A DNA stretch of 64,000 nucleotides from Burkholderiaceae bacterium (GCA_031291325.1 JARLJG010000042.1:62001-126000), one strand, 5' to 3'; positions 25,437 to 35,805 are shown, counted from the stretch's first letter. The notes: generated from the sequence alone by a model not told the origin. Program-made: numbers and translations.

Positions 25437-25574
25437 TGCTGTCTCCTATTTATTTTAAATTGATACTATTCTAAATTATAAGTAACCCCTTTTTTATTAA
25501 GTATAGACCAGATTCGCAAATGCATTGTTGCGGGCGAATTTGCCGAAGTGAAGAAAGGGCCGCCCGTCGGCGCC

Positions 25575-26396
25575 TTACCCCAATCGCCCGCGCTGCCGCA
25601 AATGCACGCAAAAATAAACGATCGCCGCAGTGCATATCCAGCCGGTGACTTGATTCAACTCTATCGGCGCGTCTGGCGTGAGCACGAAGGTCGACACAAG
25701 GTTCGCGGCCAGATGGATGACAAAGCATGGCAATGCCCATTTGCTGCGAAAAACCAGCAGCAGCGCGCCGATGAAATAGAAAGCCGGCAGCGCGAGAGCG
25801 AGAGCAAATACCGCGTCCCATTCGATGCCGGTATTGTAGGTTCGCGCAAACCAGATCGTCCTGGCGAATTGAAAGCTGGCCAACGCAATTACTGCGGCGG
25901 TCGCCACGAATTCCCAAATTGGAGCCTGCGCTTCGGCGGTCTCTTCCGGCGCCGCTTCGGCAGGGGCGTCGTCGAGCGCGAGTTTGCCCGACTGCACTTC
26001 GGCGACGATGCGTTTGGCTTGCTCCGCGTGTTGCGCGGCGACCTCCAGCTGTAACCCGCCGTGTTCGGCCAGCACGGAATTGGTCCGGTTGGTGTTGTCG
26101 TCGACCACGAACGCCGGGATGCCGTCGGCTTCCAGCCGTCCGCGCAAAATTTGGATCTCGGTCGGTTCGTACGCATGGGCGACGGTTTCGAGAACGGCGT
26201 CCTCGGGCAGCGCTTCGGCGCGGTCTTGGTCTTCGATTTGTTTGACGGCGGGCAGCGTGACCCCGCGCCGGACGAGTTCTTCGCTAGCCGTTTGCAGCGC
26301 CAATTCGGTCAGGGTTCCCGATTCCCAATGATCGAGCAATTCCTCGGTGCTCATGTCGCGATAAGTTTCGAGAATGTCTTCGCGTTCGTCCTTCAT
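25575..26396 (-). CDS. DUF2007-type membrane protein in the copper operon
   Basis: A 273-residue protein. The N-terminal part is soluble and acidic ([20 protein letters not shown]); the middle (residues 75-145) has the DUF2007 pattern EIQILRGRLEADGIPAFVVDDN, a small metal- or signal-binding-like fold. The C-terminal 100 residues hold three to four hydrophobic helices. It overlaps the MerR gene by 4 nt and so belongs to the copper operon. A role in metal homeostasis is inferred only from position. Confidence 0.75.
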   Translation of the reverse strand: MKDEREDILETYRDMSTEELLDHWESGTLTELALQTASEELVRRGVTLPAVKQIEDQDRAEALPEDAVLETVAHAYEPTEIQILRGRLEADGIPAFVVDDNTNRTNSVLAEHGGLQLEVAAQHAEQAKRIVAEVQSGKLALDDAPAEAAPEETAEAQAPIWEFVATAAVIALASFQFARTIWFARTYNTGIEWDAVFALALALPAFYFIGALLLVFRSKWALPCFVIHLAANLVSTFVLTPDAPIELNQVTGWICTAAIVYFCVHLRQRGRLG

Positions 26397-26860
26397 GTTG
26401 CTTCTCCTTGACATACTTTGGCAGCGCCTGAAAACGCTGCAATGATCGGGCACGAATCGGCATGGCCGGCATGCTCGCAGGCGTGCACCAAGTCATCCAG
26501 AATCGCTTCCATGCGCTGCAAATCGGCCATTTTCGCGCGTATTTTTTCCAGCCGCGCATTGGCAAGCTGGCGGATCCGGCGGCGGTCGGCGCCATCGTTC
26601 AATTGCAACAGCGCCGCGATATCGTCGAGCGTGAATCCAAGGTCTTGCGCGCGCTTGATGAAGCGGATGCGATCCACCGTCGCGCGCGGGTAGTGGCGAA
26701 ATGCATTGCGCACCGGCTCGGGCGTCGGCAGCAGCTGCAAGCGCTGATAGTAGCGGATGGTTTCGATGCCGACCTGAGCCGCCTTGGCCAGCCGGCCTAT
26801 TGTCAGTTCAGTCAGCTCCCCGCCAGGGTCGCTGCTAGTCGAAGGATGATGCGCGTTCAT
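26393..26860 (-). CDS. MerR family heavy-metal-responsive regulator
   Basis: A 155-residue MerR-type activator: N-terminal helix-turn-helix [23 protein letters not shown], a coiled coil ([20 protein letters not shown]), and a C-terminal metal loop [16 protein letters not shown]. The two Cys are spaced C-X8-C as in mercury MerR, but the third MerR cysteine in the coiled-coil region is absent (GADRRRI). It is more likely to sense Cu(I) or another ion than Hg(II). It overlaps the ATPase and the DUF2007 gene by 4 nt each, and a MerR-type promoter precedes the operon. Confidence 0.88.
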   Translation of the reverse strand: MNAHHPSTSSDPGGELTELTIGRLAKAAQVGIETIRYYQRLQLLPTPEPVRNAFRHYPRATVDRIRFIKRAQDLGFTLDDIAALLQLNDGADRRRIRQLANARLEKIRAKMADLQRMEAILDDLVHACEHAGHADSCPIIAAFSGAAKVCQGEAT

Positions 26861-29304
26861 GCCGCGCCCCCGTCGACCCTGGCGTGGCGCAGCCGCAGCG
26901 CATTGCCGATGACCGAAACCGAACTCATGCTCATCGCCGCGCTGGCGATCATCGGACTCAGCAAGATGCCCAGCCACGGATAAAACAAGCCAGCCGCCAG
27001 CGGCACGCCGACAAAGTTGTAGATGAATGCAAAAAACAGGTTTTGCCGAATGTTCTTCATGGTTTTGCGACTCAAGAGGCGCGCCTTTACGATACCCCGC
27101 AAATCGCCTTTGAGCAAGACGATATGTGCGCTTTGCATCGCGATATCGGTGCCGCCGCCCATCGCGATGCCGACATTCGCTTGCGCCAGGGCCGGTGCGT
27201 CGTTGATGCCGTCGCCGGCCATCGCCACGACGTGACCCTGCTGCTGCAAGCGCTTTAAGTACGCTAACTTATCTTGCGGCAACATGTCGGCCTGAAATTC
27301 GTCGACCCCCGTTTGGCGCGCTACCGAGGCGGCGGTAGCGGCATTGTCGCCGGTCAGCATGACGATCTTCAATCCGCTCGCATGCAATTGGCGGATCGCT
27401 TCCGCCACGGAAGGCTTGATCGGATCGGCGATGCCGATCAGACCGGCCAGGCGCGGGCCGATGCGCAGGTAGATGACCGATTGCGCATGGTCTCGCATCG
27501 CGTCGGCATCCGCCGCCAAGCCGGCAACATCGATGCCTTGCGACTGCATCATGAGCAAGCTGCCGAGACTGACCGGCACGCCGTCGACTTTTCCGCCGAC
27601 GCCTTGGCCGGTGATCGACATGAAATCGGTAATCGCTTGCAGTGCCAATTGCTGCGATGCGGCCTGCTTGACAATCGAGCGCGCCAGCGGATGTTCGCTC
27701 AAGGCTTCCAGACTGGCGGCGCAACGCAGCACGTCGGCCTCGGTAAATCCGGGTGCGGCAACCACCCGTTGCACTTCGGCCTTGCCTTCGGTCAGCGTGC
27801 CGGTTTTGTCGAGCGCCAGGATATCGACTTTTTCCATCAATTCCAGCGCGCCGGCGTCTTTGATCAGCACACCCAGGGTGGCTCCACGCCCGATGCCGAG
27901 CATGATCGAAACCGGCGTCGCCAGGCCGAGCGCGCAAGGGCAGGCGATAATCAAGACCGATACCGCCGCCACCAAGCCGTTGGCCAGAGCCGGCGCCGGG
28001 CCGACCAACGCCCAAACGACAAAGGCGAGAACGGCGCTGCCGATGACTGCAGGCACGAACCAGCCGGACACGCGATCGGCCAGATTTTGAATCGGCGCGC
28101 GCGAGCGTCCGGCTTCATTGACCATTTGCACGATGTGCGCCAGCAGCGTGTCGCGCCCGACCTTGTCGGCGCGCATCAGCATGGAGCCGGTCTGGTTGAC
28201 GGTGCCGGCGCTGAGACGGTCGCCGGTTTGTTTGGCGACAGCCAACGGTTCGCCGCTAATCATCGACTCGTCGACGTGCGATTGACCCTCGACCACGCTG
28301 CCGTCGACCGGAATCTTGCCGCCCGGCTTGATGCGCAACTGGTCGCCGACCTGGACTGCGGCCAGCGCGACCTGTTCTTCACGGCCATCTGCCGCGACGC
28401 GCTGCGCGGTTTCCGGCGTCAGTTGCATCAAGGATTTGATCGCCGCATTGGTGCGCGAGCGGGCGCGCAGTTCCAGGACTTGCCCCATCAACACCAGCGT
28501 CACGATGATCGCCGCCGACTCGAAATACAGCGGAACCATGCCATCCTTCTTGAATGCATCCGGCAGCGCGCCGGGCAACAGCAGGGCGAACACGCTGAAC
28601 AGGTAAGCGGCCGACGTGCCGAGGCCGATCAGGCTGAACATGTTCAAATGGCGGTTCTTGAACGAGGCCCAGGCGCGCAGCACGAACGGCCAACCGCACC
28701 ACAGCACCACCGGCGTCGCCAATAGCGCTTGCAGCCCATCGAAGGCGCGCATGCCGAGACGATCATGCAATGCCAGCGCCGGCAGCATCTCGCCCATACT
28801 CATCGCCAGCAAGGGCAGGCTGAATGCCAGGCTGATCCAAAAGCGCCGCGTCATGTCGCGCAATTCGCCGCCATCGTCTTCGGCAGTGCCGTCCATCGGC
28901 TCCAGCGCCATTCCGCATTTCGGGCAAATGCCGGGGCCGATCTGCTGGATTTCCGGGTCCATCGGACAGGTATACATCGTGTCGGAGGCAACCGGTGCTG
29001 TTGCCGGCGCGGCAATCTTCTCGACGCGCGGCTTGAGAAATTGCTGCGGATCGGCGGAAAATCGGGCCAGGCACCGTGCACAGCAAAAATAATAGGTGGT
29101 GCCGTTATAGACCGTCGATTTTTCCGGATTGGCGACCACTCGCATCCCGCATACCGGATCGATATGCGGTTTGCTCATTTTGCCGGGCATGCCGATCGGC
29201 ACGGCGACCGCTTTGGCGTGCTGCGCGCAACAAGCGGGCGTCGCCTCGGCCTCGCCTGGATTGGTCGAATTGGATGGCGGATCGGTTTCAGGGGCGTGGG
29301 ACAT
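26857..29304 (-). CDS. copA: Copper-exporting P1B-type ATPase
   Basis: An 815-residue P-type ATPase. The N-terminus has a YHS domain ([18 protein letters not shown], residues about 48-92) and a heavy-metal-binding zinc-ribbon-like domain ([17 protein letters not shown], about 108-135), rather than the classic MxCxxC domains. Catalytic motifs are intact: [43 protein letters not shown]. The last membrane helices carry [11 protein letters not shown] and [13 protein letters not shown], signatures of Cu(I) selectivity. It should export copper to the periplasm. It is the first gene of a three-gene operon with overlapping stop/start codons. Confidence 0.92.
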   Translation of the reverse strand: MSHAPETDPPSNSTNPGEAEATPACCAQHAKAVAVPIGMPGKMSKPHIDPVCGMRVVANPEKSTVYNGTTYYFCCARCLARFSADPQQFLKPRVEKIAAPATAPVASDTMYTCPMDPEIQQIGPGICPKCGMALEPMDGTAEDDGGELRDMTRRFWISLAFSLPLLAMSMGEMLPALALHDRLGMRAFDGLQALLATPVVLWCGWPFVLRAWASFKNRHLNMFSLIGLGTSAAYLFSVFALLLPGALPDAFKKDGMVPLYFESAAIIVTLVLMGQVLELRARSRTNAAIKSLMQLTPETAQRVAADGREEQVALAAVQVGDQLRIKPGGKIPVDGSVVEGQSHVDESMISGEPLAVAKQTGDRLSAGTVNQTGSMLMRADKVGRDTLLAHIVQMVNEAGRSRAPIQNLADRVSGWFVPAVIGSAVLAFVVWALVGPAPALANGLVAAVSVLIIACPCALGLATPVSIMLGIGRGATLGVLIKDAGALELMEKVDILALDKTGTLTEGKAEVQRVVAAPGFTEADVLRCAASLEALSEHPLARSIVKQAASQQLALQAITDFMSITGQGVGGKVDGVPVSLGSLLMMQSQGIDVAGLAADADAMRDHAQSVIYLRIGPRLAGLIGIADPIKPSVAEAIRQLHASGLKIVMLTGDNAATAASVARQTGVDEFQADMLPQDKLAYLKRLQQQGHVVAMAGDGINDAPALAQANVGIAMGGGTDIAMQSAHIVLLKGDLRGIVKARLLSRKTMKNIRQNLFFAFIYNFVGVPLAAGLFYPWLGILLSPMIASAAMSMSSVSVIGNALRLRHARVDGGAA

Positions 29305-29352
29305 GCTTGAATCACCTAGTGTTTGTAAGACGTTGCGTCGTCATGGATTCTC

Positions 29353-29384
29353 ACTATAAACCCTGTACTCAAGCACAGAGTCAA
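29353..29384 (-). promoter_or_regulatory. MerR-type promoter of the copA operon
   Basis: On the minus strand, TTGACT (29384-29379) is followed after 20 nt by TATAGT (29358-29353), or after 19 nt by TTATAG. The overlong spacer holds a dyad, ACTCTGT N8 ACAGGGT (29381-29360), with one mismatch. A 19-20 nt spacer that the regulator untwists on metal binding is the hallmark of MerR-controlled promoters. It lies about 50 bp before copA. Confidence 0.7.
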
Positions 29385-29594
29385 TCATTTTCGTGTTTGT
29401 TAATCTATATCAAATTTCGGCATTTTTACGACATGTTAAGCGCCACACGAGTGCGCGCGGCGGCACAAAAAGCCACCGAAATGTTGCATGAGTCTTACTA
29501 ATTCGATGTATATTTAGTCAATTGCTCTTCGGAACATCTTTTGCTGTCGTACAATAGTTCCAATGAAATGCGTTTGCAACTGACTTGACGACAT

Positions 29595-30872
29595 ATGGAA
29601 ACCAAACTGGGTCCGTACTATATTTCCGTCGAACAACTCAGTGTCGGCATGTATGTGCACCTCGATTTGCGCTGGGTGGAGCACAGTTTTTCACTGAACA
29701 GCTTCAGGATCAGGAACGCCAGGCAAATTGCCGAAATCAAGGCGCTCGGCTTGAAGAAGATTCGGATCGATCCGGCGCGCGGCACGTGCGTCGCTGCGCC
29801 GCTGCAGGAGGCGACCGCCGCAGCCGTGGCCGAGCAGGTTCCCGAAGCCGTTGTGGCTTTGCCTCATCCTCCCGCCATCCAAGAACGTCTGGATTTTCTC
29901 GATCAGCAGCGACTGGCGCTGGAAAATTGCGAAAAGCACTTCGTCAGGGCGGCGTCGAGCTTGAAGGGCATCAACGCCAACCTGCATGCACGTCCGCAAG
30001 AGGCATCTGAAGAGGCCACCGGCCTCGTCAAAGATATCTTGAAGACCATACTGAGCGACAAGGATATCGCCATCCATTTGATGAGCGACAAGGTCGATGG
30101 CGAGGAAATGTATTACCACGCCTTGAACGTCTCGGTGCTGGCGATGATGCTGGCCAAGGAAATCGGCATGCCGGCGGCCGATATCCAGCAACTCGGCATC
30201 GGTTGCCTGTTCCACGATGTCGGCAAATCGCAAATCCCCGACCGGATTTTGAAAGTGCAAGCGCCGACGCGTGCGGAATACAACTTGATCCAGCAGCATT
30301 GCGCATATGGCGTGACGATCGGGACCAAATTAGGACTATCTCGCGCAGCCTTGGACGTCATCTTGCAACATCATGAACACATGGACGGCAGCGGCTATCC
30401 GAACCTGTTGATCGGCAGCGAGATTGCGCCGCTGGCGCGGATTGCGGCAATCGTCAATGCGTACGACAACCATTGCAATCGGCTTAACCCGGCCGATTCC
30501 CTCAGCCCGTTTGAAGCGCTGGCGCATATGTACGCGCACGAACGCGACTGGTACGATTCCAATTACTTGAGTCATTTCATTCGCTGCATGGGGGTGTATC
30601 CGCCCGGCACGCTGGTGCGATTATCGGATGAAACGCTGGGCTTGGTGGTTGCTTCGAATTTCGGCACGCCATTGCGCCCGAGAATTTTGATTTTCGATCC
30701 ATCGGTGCCGAAAAACGAAGCGACCGTGCTCGATTTGCAGCAAGAGCCGGATTTGTGTGTGAAGGATGGCTTGCAACCGAGCGAAGTGGGGCACGATGTC
30801 TACGAGTACCTGAGTCCGCGCACCCATGTGGCTTATTTCTTCGATGCCCCCAAACGCCAGCCGAAGCGCTGA
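29595..30872 (+). CDS. HD-GYP c-di-GMP phosphodiesterase with DUF3391 domain
   Basis: A 425-residue soluble protein. The N-terminal DUF3391 domain (ISVEQLSVGMYVHLDLRWVEH) is followed by a complete HD-GYP domain with HDVGKSQIPD and HHEHMDGSGYP. The metal-binding residues and GYP triad are all present, so it should hydrolyse c-di-GMP. It lies between the copper operon and the TolA-like gene, without obvious partner. The start has only weak ribosome-site character. Confidence 0.9.
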   Translation: METKLGPYYISVEQLSVGMYVHLDLRWVEHSFSLNSFRIRNARQIAEIKALGLKKIRIDPARGTCVAAPLQEATAAAVAEQVPEAVVALPHPPAIQERLDFLDQQRLALENCEKHFVRAASSLKGINANLHARPQEASEEATGLVKDILKTILSDKDIAIHLMSDKVDGEEMYYHALNVSVLAMMLAKEIGMPAADIQQLGIGCLFHDVGKSQIPDRILKVQAPTRAEYNLIQQHCAYGVTIGTKLGLSRAALDVILQHHEHMDGSGYPNLLIGSEIAPLARIAAIVNAYDNHCNRLNPADSLSPFEALAHMYAHERDWYDSNYLSHFIRCMGVYPPGTLVRLSDETLGLVVASNFGTPLRPRILIFDPSVPKNEATVLDLQQEPDLCVKDGLQPSEVGHDVYEYLSPRTHVAYFFDAPKRQPKR

Positions 30873-30884
30873 AGGCTTCTCTGA

Positions 30885-32834
30885 TTAGCGCACTTCCTCC
30901 AGCAACCTGAGCGTTTCGTCGAAATTCCACACGCGGCGGATCTCGATTACCGGGTACTTGCGGGCCAGGCTTTCCGGGAAAACGCTGTAGGGCGCATTGA
31001 CGGCCACGATGCGCTTGACCGCCTCATCCAGGGTGCGCTCCCCGCTGGAGCGATTGATGACGATGTCCTCGACGCTGCCGTCGCTGCGGATCGCCACCGT
31101 GACCACCGGATCCTGGCGCGCCCGATCCTTCGCCGATTGCGAATAATTCAACGCGCCATTGCGCTCGATCTTGGCGCGCCAGCTCCTGATATAGGCATCG
31201 ACCACGACGTCATGATCGATCATGCCGAGGAACGAGTGCCGCCGGTGATCCTCTTCGGGATGCTCGGCTTCGCCCGGAATAGGCGCGATGCGCGAGAAGT
31301 CGATTTTGCCGGCTTGCTCCAATGCTCTGCTGGCCAGGTTGCCGGCCCCGCTGCCTTTCGCTTGATTGCCATTGCCGTTGCCGCCGGCGCCGGACTCCGC
31401 GCCGGGCGTGTTGCCATTCGCGTTGCCGGCAGCCGCCTTGGCAGCCACGGCGGCTGCCGCTGCCGCCGCGCGCGCATTTTCCCGCTGCGCAGCGGCATTG
31501 GCCTCGGCCTGCTGGCGGGCGGCGAGTTCCTGCGCTCTTTGCTGTGCGGCCAACTCTTGCTCTTTTTGCTGCGCGGCGAGTTGTTCCTCTTGTTTCTGCT
31601 TCTCGACGGCGGCGGCTTTTTTGCGCGCCTCTTCTTCGGCTTGGCGGCGCGCCGCCAATTCTGCCGCCTGCTGTTCTGCCTTGGCTTGTTCTTGTCGCTT
31701 GCTTTCTTCGCGCTGCGCTTCTTCCTTTTGCTTTTGCAGCGCCAGCGCACTAGCTTGTTGCTGCGCGACTTCCTCGGCTTGTTTGCGTGCTGCCAACTCT
31801 TTTTCCTGGCGCTCGGCTTGCGCCAGCTTTTTCTGCTTCTCCTCTTCCTGTCTTTTCTCCGCAGCTTGCGCTTCGCGCCGCGCCGCTTGCTGCTCTTCCA
31901 ATTTTTTCGCTGCGATTTGCCGCGCGGTTTCCTCTGTTTTGCGGGCTTCTTCCAGTTTCCTGGTTTCGGCGTCCTGCGCGCGTTGCGCTGCTTCTTGTTC
32001 TTCCGCTTTACGCGCGGCTTCCTGGGCGGCGATTTCCTCGCCTTGTTTGCGTTCCGCCACTTCGGTGGCAGGTTCCGGCGTTTTGCTCGGTTCAGGCTCC
32101 TTGGCCTTGGTTTCCTCCGGACGCTCGAAACTTTCCTGTTCCGACGGTTTTTGCAAGGCCGGGGCCGGTTCTTGCGATTGTTGCGGGGTCTGTTTCCGGC
32201 TCTGCATTGCGATTGCCGGCGTTGCCGGCTGCTGCGGCGGACGCGCCGGCAACGGCACGTTATCGACCTTGGGAGCAGGACGCCACCAATTGTCGAGGTC
32301 GGGCGCCGGCACCGTAAAAGAGTCGGGACGATCACCGCTCAATGCAATCACGTCGGTCTGCGAGCGGACCGGCGGTGGCGCGGATTGATCTTCCGGCGGC
32401 GGGGTTCCATTCTTGCGCTGCGCTTGGGCGAGCGCCGGCGACGACTTCAGCGCCTTGGCCGTGCTCGGTGAAACCGGCGCGGCCCGCGCCGGCGCTTGCT
32501 TGACGTGCGCGTTCGGCAATTCGGTCAACGTTTGATCGTTGGCCGCCGCTTCCTGCGGCTTCGGTTCGACTTCGGCGGCTACTGGGGGCGTGGAAGGTCT
32601 TTGTTCGGCAGTCGGCGCAATGACCGGATTGGCGATGCGGATACTCAATTGCGGCGTTTGCGCGCGCCGTTCGCTCCACGGCAAGGCTAGCCCAGGCAAG
32701 CCCAGTCCGGGAAATCCCAGTTGCAATGAAAGAATGAATGCATGCAGCAACAGCGAAAGCACGATGCCAACGGTCAGGCGCACCGGGTAGCGGTCAGATA
32801 GTCTTCGAATGCGTGCAGTGATGGGCAATTTCAT
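30885..32834 (-). CDS. TolA/TonB-like envelope protein with long charged coiled coil
   Basis: A 649-residue protein. The N-terminal anchor (VGIVLSLLLHAFILSLQLGF) is as in TonB/TolA proteins. A Pro-rich stretch (residues 60-210) and a very long Ala/Gln/Glu/Lys coiled coil (about 210-470) lead to a Gly/Asn-rich linker and a C-terminal TonB-like domain (about 550-649, VAIRSDGSVEDIVINRSSGE). The layout is that of TolA, which spans the periplasm to the outer membrane. No tolB, pal, exbB or exbD gene is near, so it may work with a remote Tol or Exb motor. It converges on the HD-GYP gene. Confidence 0.8.
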   Translation of the reverse strand: MKLPITARIRRLSDRYPVRLTVGIVLSLLLHAFILSLQLGFPGLGLPGLALPWSERRAQTPQLSIRIANPVIAPTAEQRPSTPPVAAEVEPKPQEAAANDQTLTELPNAHVKQAPARAAPVSPSTAKALKSSPALAQAQRKNGTPPPEDQSAPPPVRSQTDVIALSGDRPDSFTVPAPDLDNWWRPAPKVDNVPLPARPPQQPATPAIAMQSRKQTPQQSQEPAPALQKPSEQESFERPEETKAKEPEPSKTPEPATEVAERKQGEEIAAQEAARKAEEQEAAQRAQDAETRKLEEARKTEETARQIAAKKLEEQQAARREAQAAEKRQEEEKQKKLAQAERQEKELAARKQAEEVAQQQASALALQKQKEEAQREESKRQEQAKAEQQAAELAARRQAEEEARKKAAAVEKQKQEEQLAAQQKEQELAAQQRAQELAARQQAEANAAAQRENARAAAAAAAVAAKAAAGNANGNTPGAESGAGGNGNGNQAKGSGAGNLASRALEQAGKIDFSRIAPIPGEAEHPEEDHRRHSFLGMIDHDVVVDAYIRSWRAKIERNGALNYSQSAKDRARQDPVVTVAIRSDGSVEDIVINRSSGERTLDEAVKRIVAVNAPYSVFPESLARKYPVIEIRRVWNFDETLRLLEEVR

Positions 32835-33142
32835 TCGCTATTCAATAAATTTCCGCGACAGGTTCGCAAACGACGGCGACGTTCGACAAGTGTACTTGAT
32901 ACTGCCCCCTGTCACGAGGCGGATGTGGTCTTGGCAAGACACTGTTGCGCGCAATTTATGCGGGGCATCCCTAAAACGTCACTATGCGGCCCAATTTCGG
33001 GGTCGGCTATGACCTTTGTACAGTGCAGTTGCCCGGCATTTATAAATCGAATGTAAATGGGAACCTGATACCGACGCGAATAAGCCTTCAAACGCCAGCG
33101 CGCGCAAACGCATCAATCGTTTGAAACACAGGCTAATTTGTG
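32835..33142. other. Non-coding interval
   Basis: 308 bp between the TolA-like gene start and the stop of the dioxygenase-like gene. No gene, terminator or repeat was recognised; the first part must hold the TolA-like promoter. Confidence 0.4.
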
Positions 33143-34000
33143 TCAGTGAGAGGGCACGTCCGAATCTGCGCGTGCAGCCAGGCCGAAAGAAAACGCGGAA
33201 ATGACCGAGCCTTTGACCGCGGTTTCAAGAATCTTTTGTCCACCATCGGCGCCTGCGGCGCCCGCAGTCACCATCAAGGGCAGCAAATGCTCGGCGCGCG
33301 GATGGCATTCCAGAGCGCCGGGTACATCGGCCCAATGCTGCAGCATTTCGTCGCGCGCGACCGGTTGCTGTTGGGCGACCGCCGATGTCAGCCATCGATC
33401 GAATTGAGTCGATGAAACCTCGAAGCCGCCATGAAAAAAACCGCGCATGTTGTGGAAACTCATGCCGCTGGCGACGATTAACACACCTTCGTCGCGCAAT
33501 GCGGAAAGCGCATGGCCGGCGCGCAGATGGCTGGCGGGGTCCAGGCCAGCCTTCAGCGATAACTGCACGATAGGGATATCCGCTTGCGGATAAACCAGCA
33601 GCAGCGGGATGAAAACGCCGTGATCGAATCCGCGCTGCGCGTCCGCGCGCGTTGCCAGGCCGGCAGCGCCCAGCAAGTCTTGCACGCGCTGGGCCAGTTC
33701 GGGATTGCCGGGTGCCGGGTATTGCAATTGGTAAGTGTGGGCGGGGAATCCGTAGTAATCGAAAATCAATGGCGGATGTGGATTCGTGGTTACCGTGAAT
33801 TCAGCCTCTTCCCAGTGCGCGGAGATGACCAGCATCGCCTTCGGTCGCGGAACCGACGCTCCCAGTCCGCGCAAGAATGCGCCCATTTTGTCCCAGGTAT
33901 GCGGATCGTCGGGCCATTCCATGAAAAAGCAGGGGCCGCCACCGTGAGGCAGGTACAAGGTGGGCATACGAGGGGTGCTGACAGTTTCGGGGGAGGGCAT
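33143..34000 (-). CDS. Class III extradiol dioxygenase-like protein (DODA type)
   Basis: A 285-residue member of the LigB-like extradiol dioxygenase superfamily. It has TLYLPHGGGPCFFMEW at the start, the ISAHWEE metal-site motif, DHGVFIPLLLVYP, and the GMSFHNMR loop; the histidines in PHGGG, SAHWE and DHGVF are presumed metal ligands. Bacterial DODA proteins open catechol rings of DOPA-like compounds or have unknown substrates. Its start faces the oprB-like gene 265 bp away, in an intergenic region with a Fur-box-like sequence. Confidence 0.85.
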   Translation of the reverse strand: MPSPETVSTPRMPTLYLPHGGGPCFFMEWPDDPHTWDKMGAFLRGLGASVPRPKAMLVISAHWEEAEFTVTTNPHPPLIFDYYGFPAHTYQLQYPAPGNPELAQRVQDLLGAAGLATRADAQRGFDHGVFIPLLLVYPQADIPIVQLSLKAGLDPASHLRAGHALSALRDEGVLIVASGMSFHNMRGFFHGGFEVSSTQFDRWLTSAVAQQQPVARDEMLQHWADVPGALECHPRAEHLLPLMVTAGAAGADGGQKILETAVKGSVISAFSFGLAARADSDVPSH

Positions 34001-34169
34001 CGGTTGTATTTGAAAATGGTTAAGGAAAATTCAAACTCACCCATCATGGTAATTCATTTTGACCGTGCTTGTCCTGCGGCGTCGTTCTCAATCATTGTTA
34101 AACGATCGTGTGTCTTGATTGCTGCCCTTTGCGCGAAATGGAAACTTTGGGCTGTGTGGGAATAAAGTC

Positions 34170-34205
34170 TTGACGCAAGTTAAATCTTAAATGATAATCG
34201 TTCGC
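34170..34205 (+). promoter_or_regulatory. Promoter with Fur-box-like operator
   Basis: TTGACG (34170-34175) is followed after 17 nt by GATAAT (34193-34198). A 19-bp stretch at 34187-34205 (TTAAATGATAATCGTTCGC) agrees with the Fur consensus at 13 of 19 positions and covers the -10. Fur-Fe would therefore repress the downstream operon when iron is sufficient. It might also affect the divergent dioxygenase-like gene. Confidence 0.65.
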
Positions 34206-34265
34206 ATTCGTATTTACATTTACCGAATCGATAATGAATGTTAACTTAGGGAACGAACATCTGAA

Positions 34266-35786
34266 ATGCCAACAAATATAGCTACTAACGCACGAATCAT
34301 GCTGAACGCTGATAGACCCAGCGAACAACCCCGCCGACTTACGGCTGGAGTCGGACGCTTGCTGGCAGCGCTGGCAATCGCCGTTTCTGCACCGGCGCTT
34401 GCCGGCCCGCCACCAATCTCGATCACTGCCGCGCCTGCCGATGGCAGCGAGCCTCAGCCCGCAGGTTTTTGGGGCTTCACCAATGGACTTGAACATAGCA
34501 GCAACTTGCTGGGCGACATGTGGGGCCTGCGCACGGATTTAAGCCGTTTCGGCATCACTTTGTCGGTTGAGGAAACCAGCGAGGACTTCGGCAACGTCTC
34601 CGGGGGTAGCCGCAAGGGATTTGAATACGATGGCTTGACCCAGGCTGTATTGCAGCTTAACACGCAGCGCGCGTTCGGCTTGCACGGCGGGCTGCTCAAT
34701 GCCAGCGTGTTGCAGATTCACGGCCAAAACCTGAGTGCAAATAATTTGCAATCGCTGCAAACCGCAAGCGGCATCGAAGCCGATCGCGGCACGCGCCTGT
34801 GGGAACTGTGGTACGACCAGAAATTCCTCGACGAAGATCGCCTGGATGTGAAAATCGGGCAGCAAAGCGTCGACCAGGAATTCATGGTCAGCAGCAACGC
34901 GCTGATTTTCGTCAACACCATGTTCGGCTGGCCGATGTTGCCATCGGCGGATATGCCGGGCGGTGGTCCGGCCTACCCGTTGTCGGCAATCGGCGCCCGC
35001 CTCAGCGCCCGCCCGGTCGACGGCGTCACGGTGTTGGCAGGGGTATTCAACGGCAGCCCGGTGCGCAATAATTCCGGCGACGCACAACAGAACGATCGGC
35101 ATGGCACCAGTTTCCCCTTGGGCAACGGCACCTTGTCGATGATCGAAGTGCAATTTTCCTACCCCGCCTTGGGCAGCATGGTCGAACCCGACGCCGCGCC
35201 CTCGCTCGGCTGGACCTATCGTATCGGCGCATGGTACGACAGCCAGATGTTTGCTGACCAAGGGCTCGATCAAAACGGCCTGTCGCTGGCCAATCCCGGC
35301 AGCGACGGATTGCCGGCGCAGCATCACGGTAACTATGCGTTCTATGCGGTCGCCGATCATTTGCTCTGGCGCGATCCACGGGAATTGAACCGCACGCTAT
35401 CGATGTTTACCCGCGTCATGGCGACACCGCTCGCCGACCGCAACCTGATCGATGGCAGCCTGAATACCGGCCTGGTGCTGCACTGCCCATTCGCTTACCG
35501 CACCGACGACACCTTTGGCGTGGCCGTCAGTTATGCGCACGTGAGTAGCCACGTGGCGGGCTTGGAGCGCGCTACCGCCTACTACAGCGGCACCGCAACG
35601 CCGGTGCAAAGCGGCGAAACCATCCTGGAGATGACGTATCAGTATCAAGTCAGGCCGTGGCTGCAACTGCAGCCTGATCTTCAGTATGTATTCAACCCAG
35701 GCGGCGGCCTCGCCAATCCAAACGATGCGGGGCACAACATCAAGAACGAATTGGTGCTCGGCCTGCGCGCGAATATTGCCTTTTAA
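34266..35786 (+). CDS. OprB-like carbohydrate-selective porin
   Basis: About 506 residues (or 495 from an ATG at 34299). A signal peptide (LLAALAIAVSAPALAG) precedes an outer-membrane barrel of the OprB type: alternating amphipathic strands, GQQSVDQEFMVSSNALIFVNTMFGWP and YPLSAIGARLSARPVDGVTVLAGVFNGSP, ending in an aromatic C-terminal Phe (LGLRANIAF). OprB porins pass sugars; here the Fur-like promoter and the iron-linked peroxidase downstream suggest passage of an iron-related or other solute. It heads a three-gene operon. Confidence 0.85.
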   Translation: MPTNIATNARIMLNADRPSEQPRRLTAGVGRLLAALAIAVSAPALAGPPPISITAAPADGSEPQPAGFWGFTNGLEHSSNLLGDMWGLRTDLSRFGITLSVEETSEDFGNVSGGSRKGFEYDGLTQAVLQLNTQRAFGLHGGLLNASVLQIHGQNLSANNLQSLQTASGIEADRGTRLWELWYDQKFLDEDRLDVKIGQQSVDQEFMVSSNALIFVNTMFGWPMLPSADMPGGGPAYPLSAIGARLSARPVDGVTVLAGVFNGSPVRNNSGDAQQNDRHGTSFPLGNGTLSMIEVQFSYPALGSMVEPDAAPSLGWTYRIGAWYDSQMFADQGLDQNGLSLANPGSDGLPAQHHGNYAFYAVADHLLWRDPRELNRTLSMFTRVMATPLADRNLIDGSLNTGLVLHCPFAYRTDDTFGVAVSYAHVSSHVAGLERATAYYSGTATPVQSGETILEMTYQYQVRPWLQLQPDLQYVFNPGGGLANPNDAGHNIKNELVLGLRANIAF

Positions 35787-35805
35787 CGGAGCCGACCAAC
35801 ACATC

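Noticed and set aside
26393-26860. Calling the MerR-family gene a mercury-resistance merR
   Set aside because: The coiled-coil cysteine of mercury MerR is absent and the operon encodes a Cu(I)-type ATPase, with no merT, merP or merA.
27274-28725. A 483-codon plus-strand frame opposite copA
   Set aside because: It is antisense to a complete P-type ATPase and has no family signature.
31137-32471. Long plus-strand frames opposite the TolA-like gene
   Set aside because: They are Phe/Leu/Arg low-complexity readings of the coiled-coil codons (GCC, CAG, GAA) in the reverse direction.
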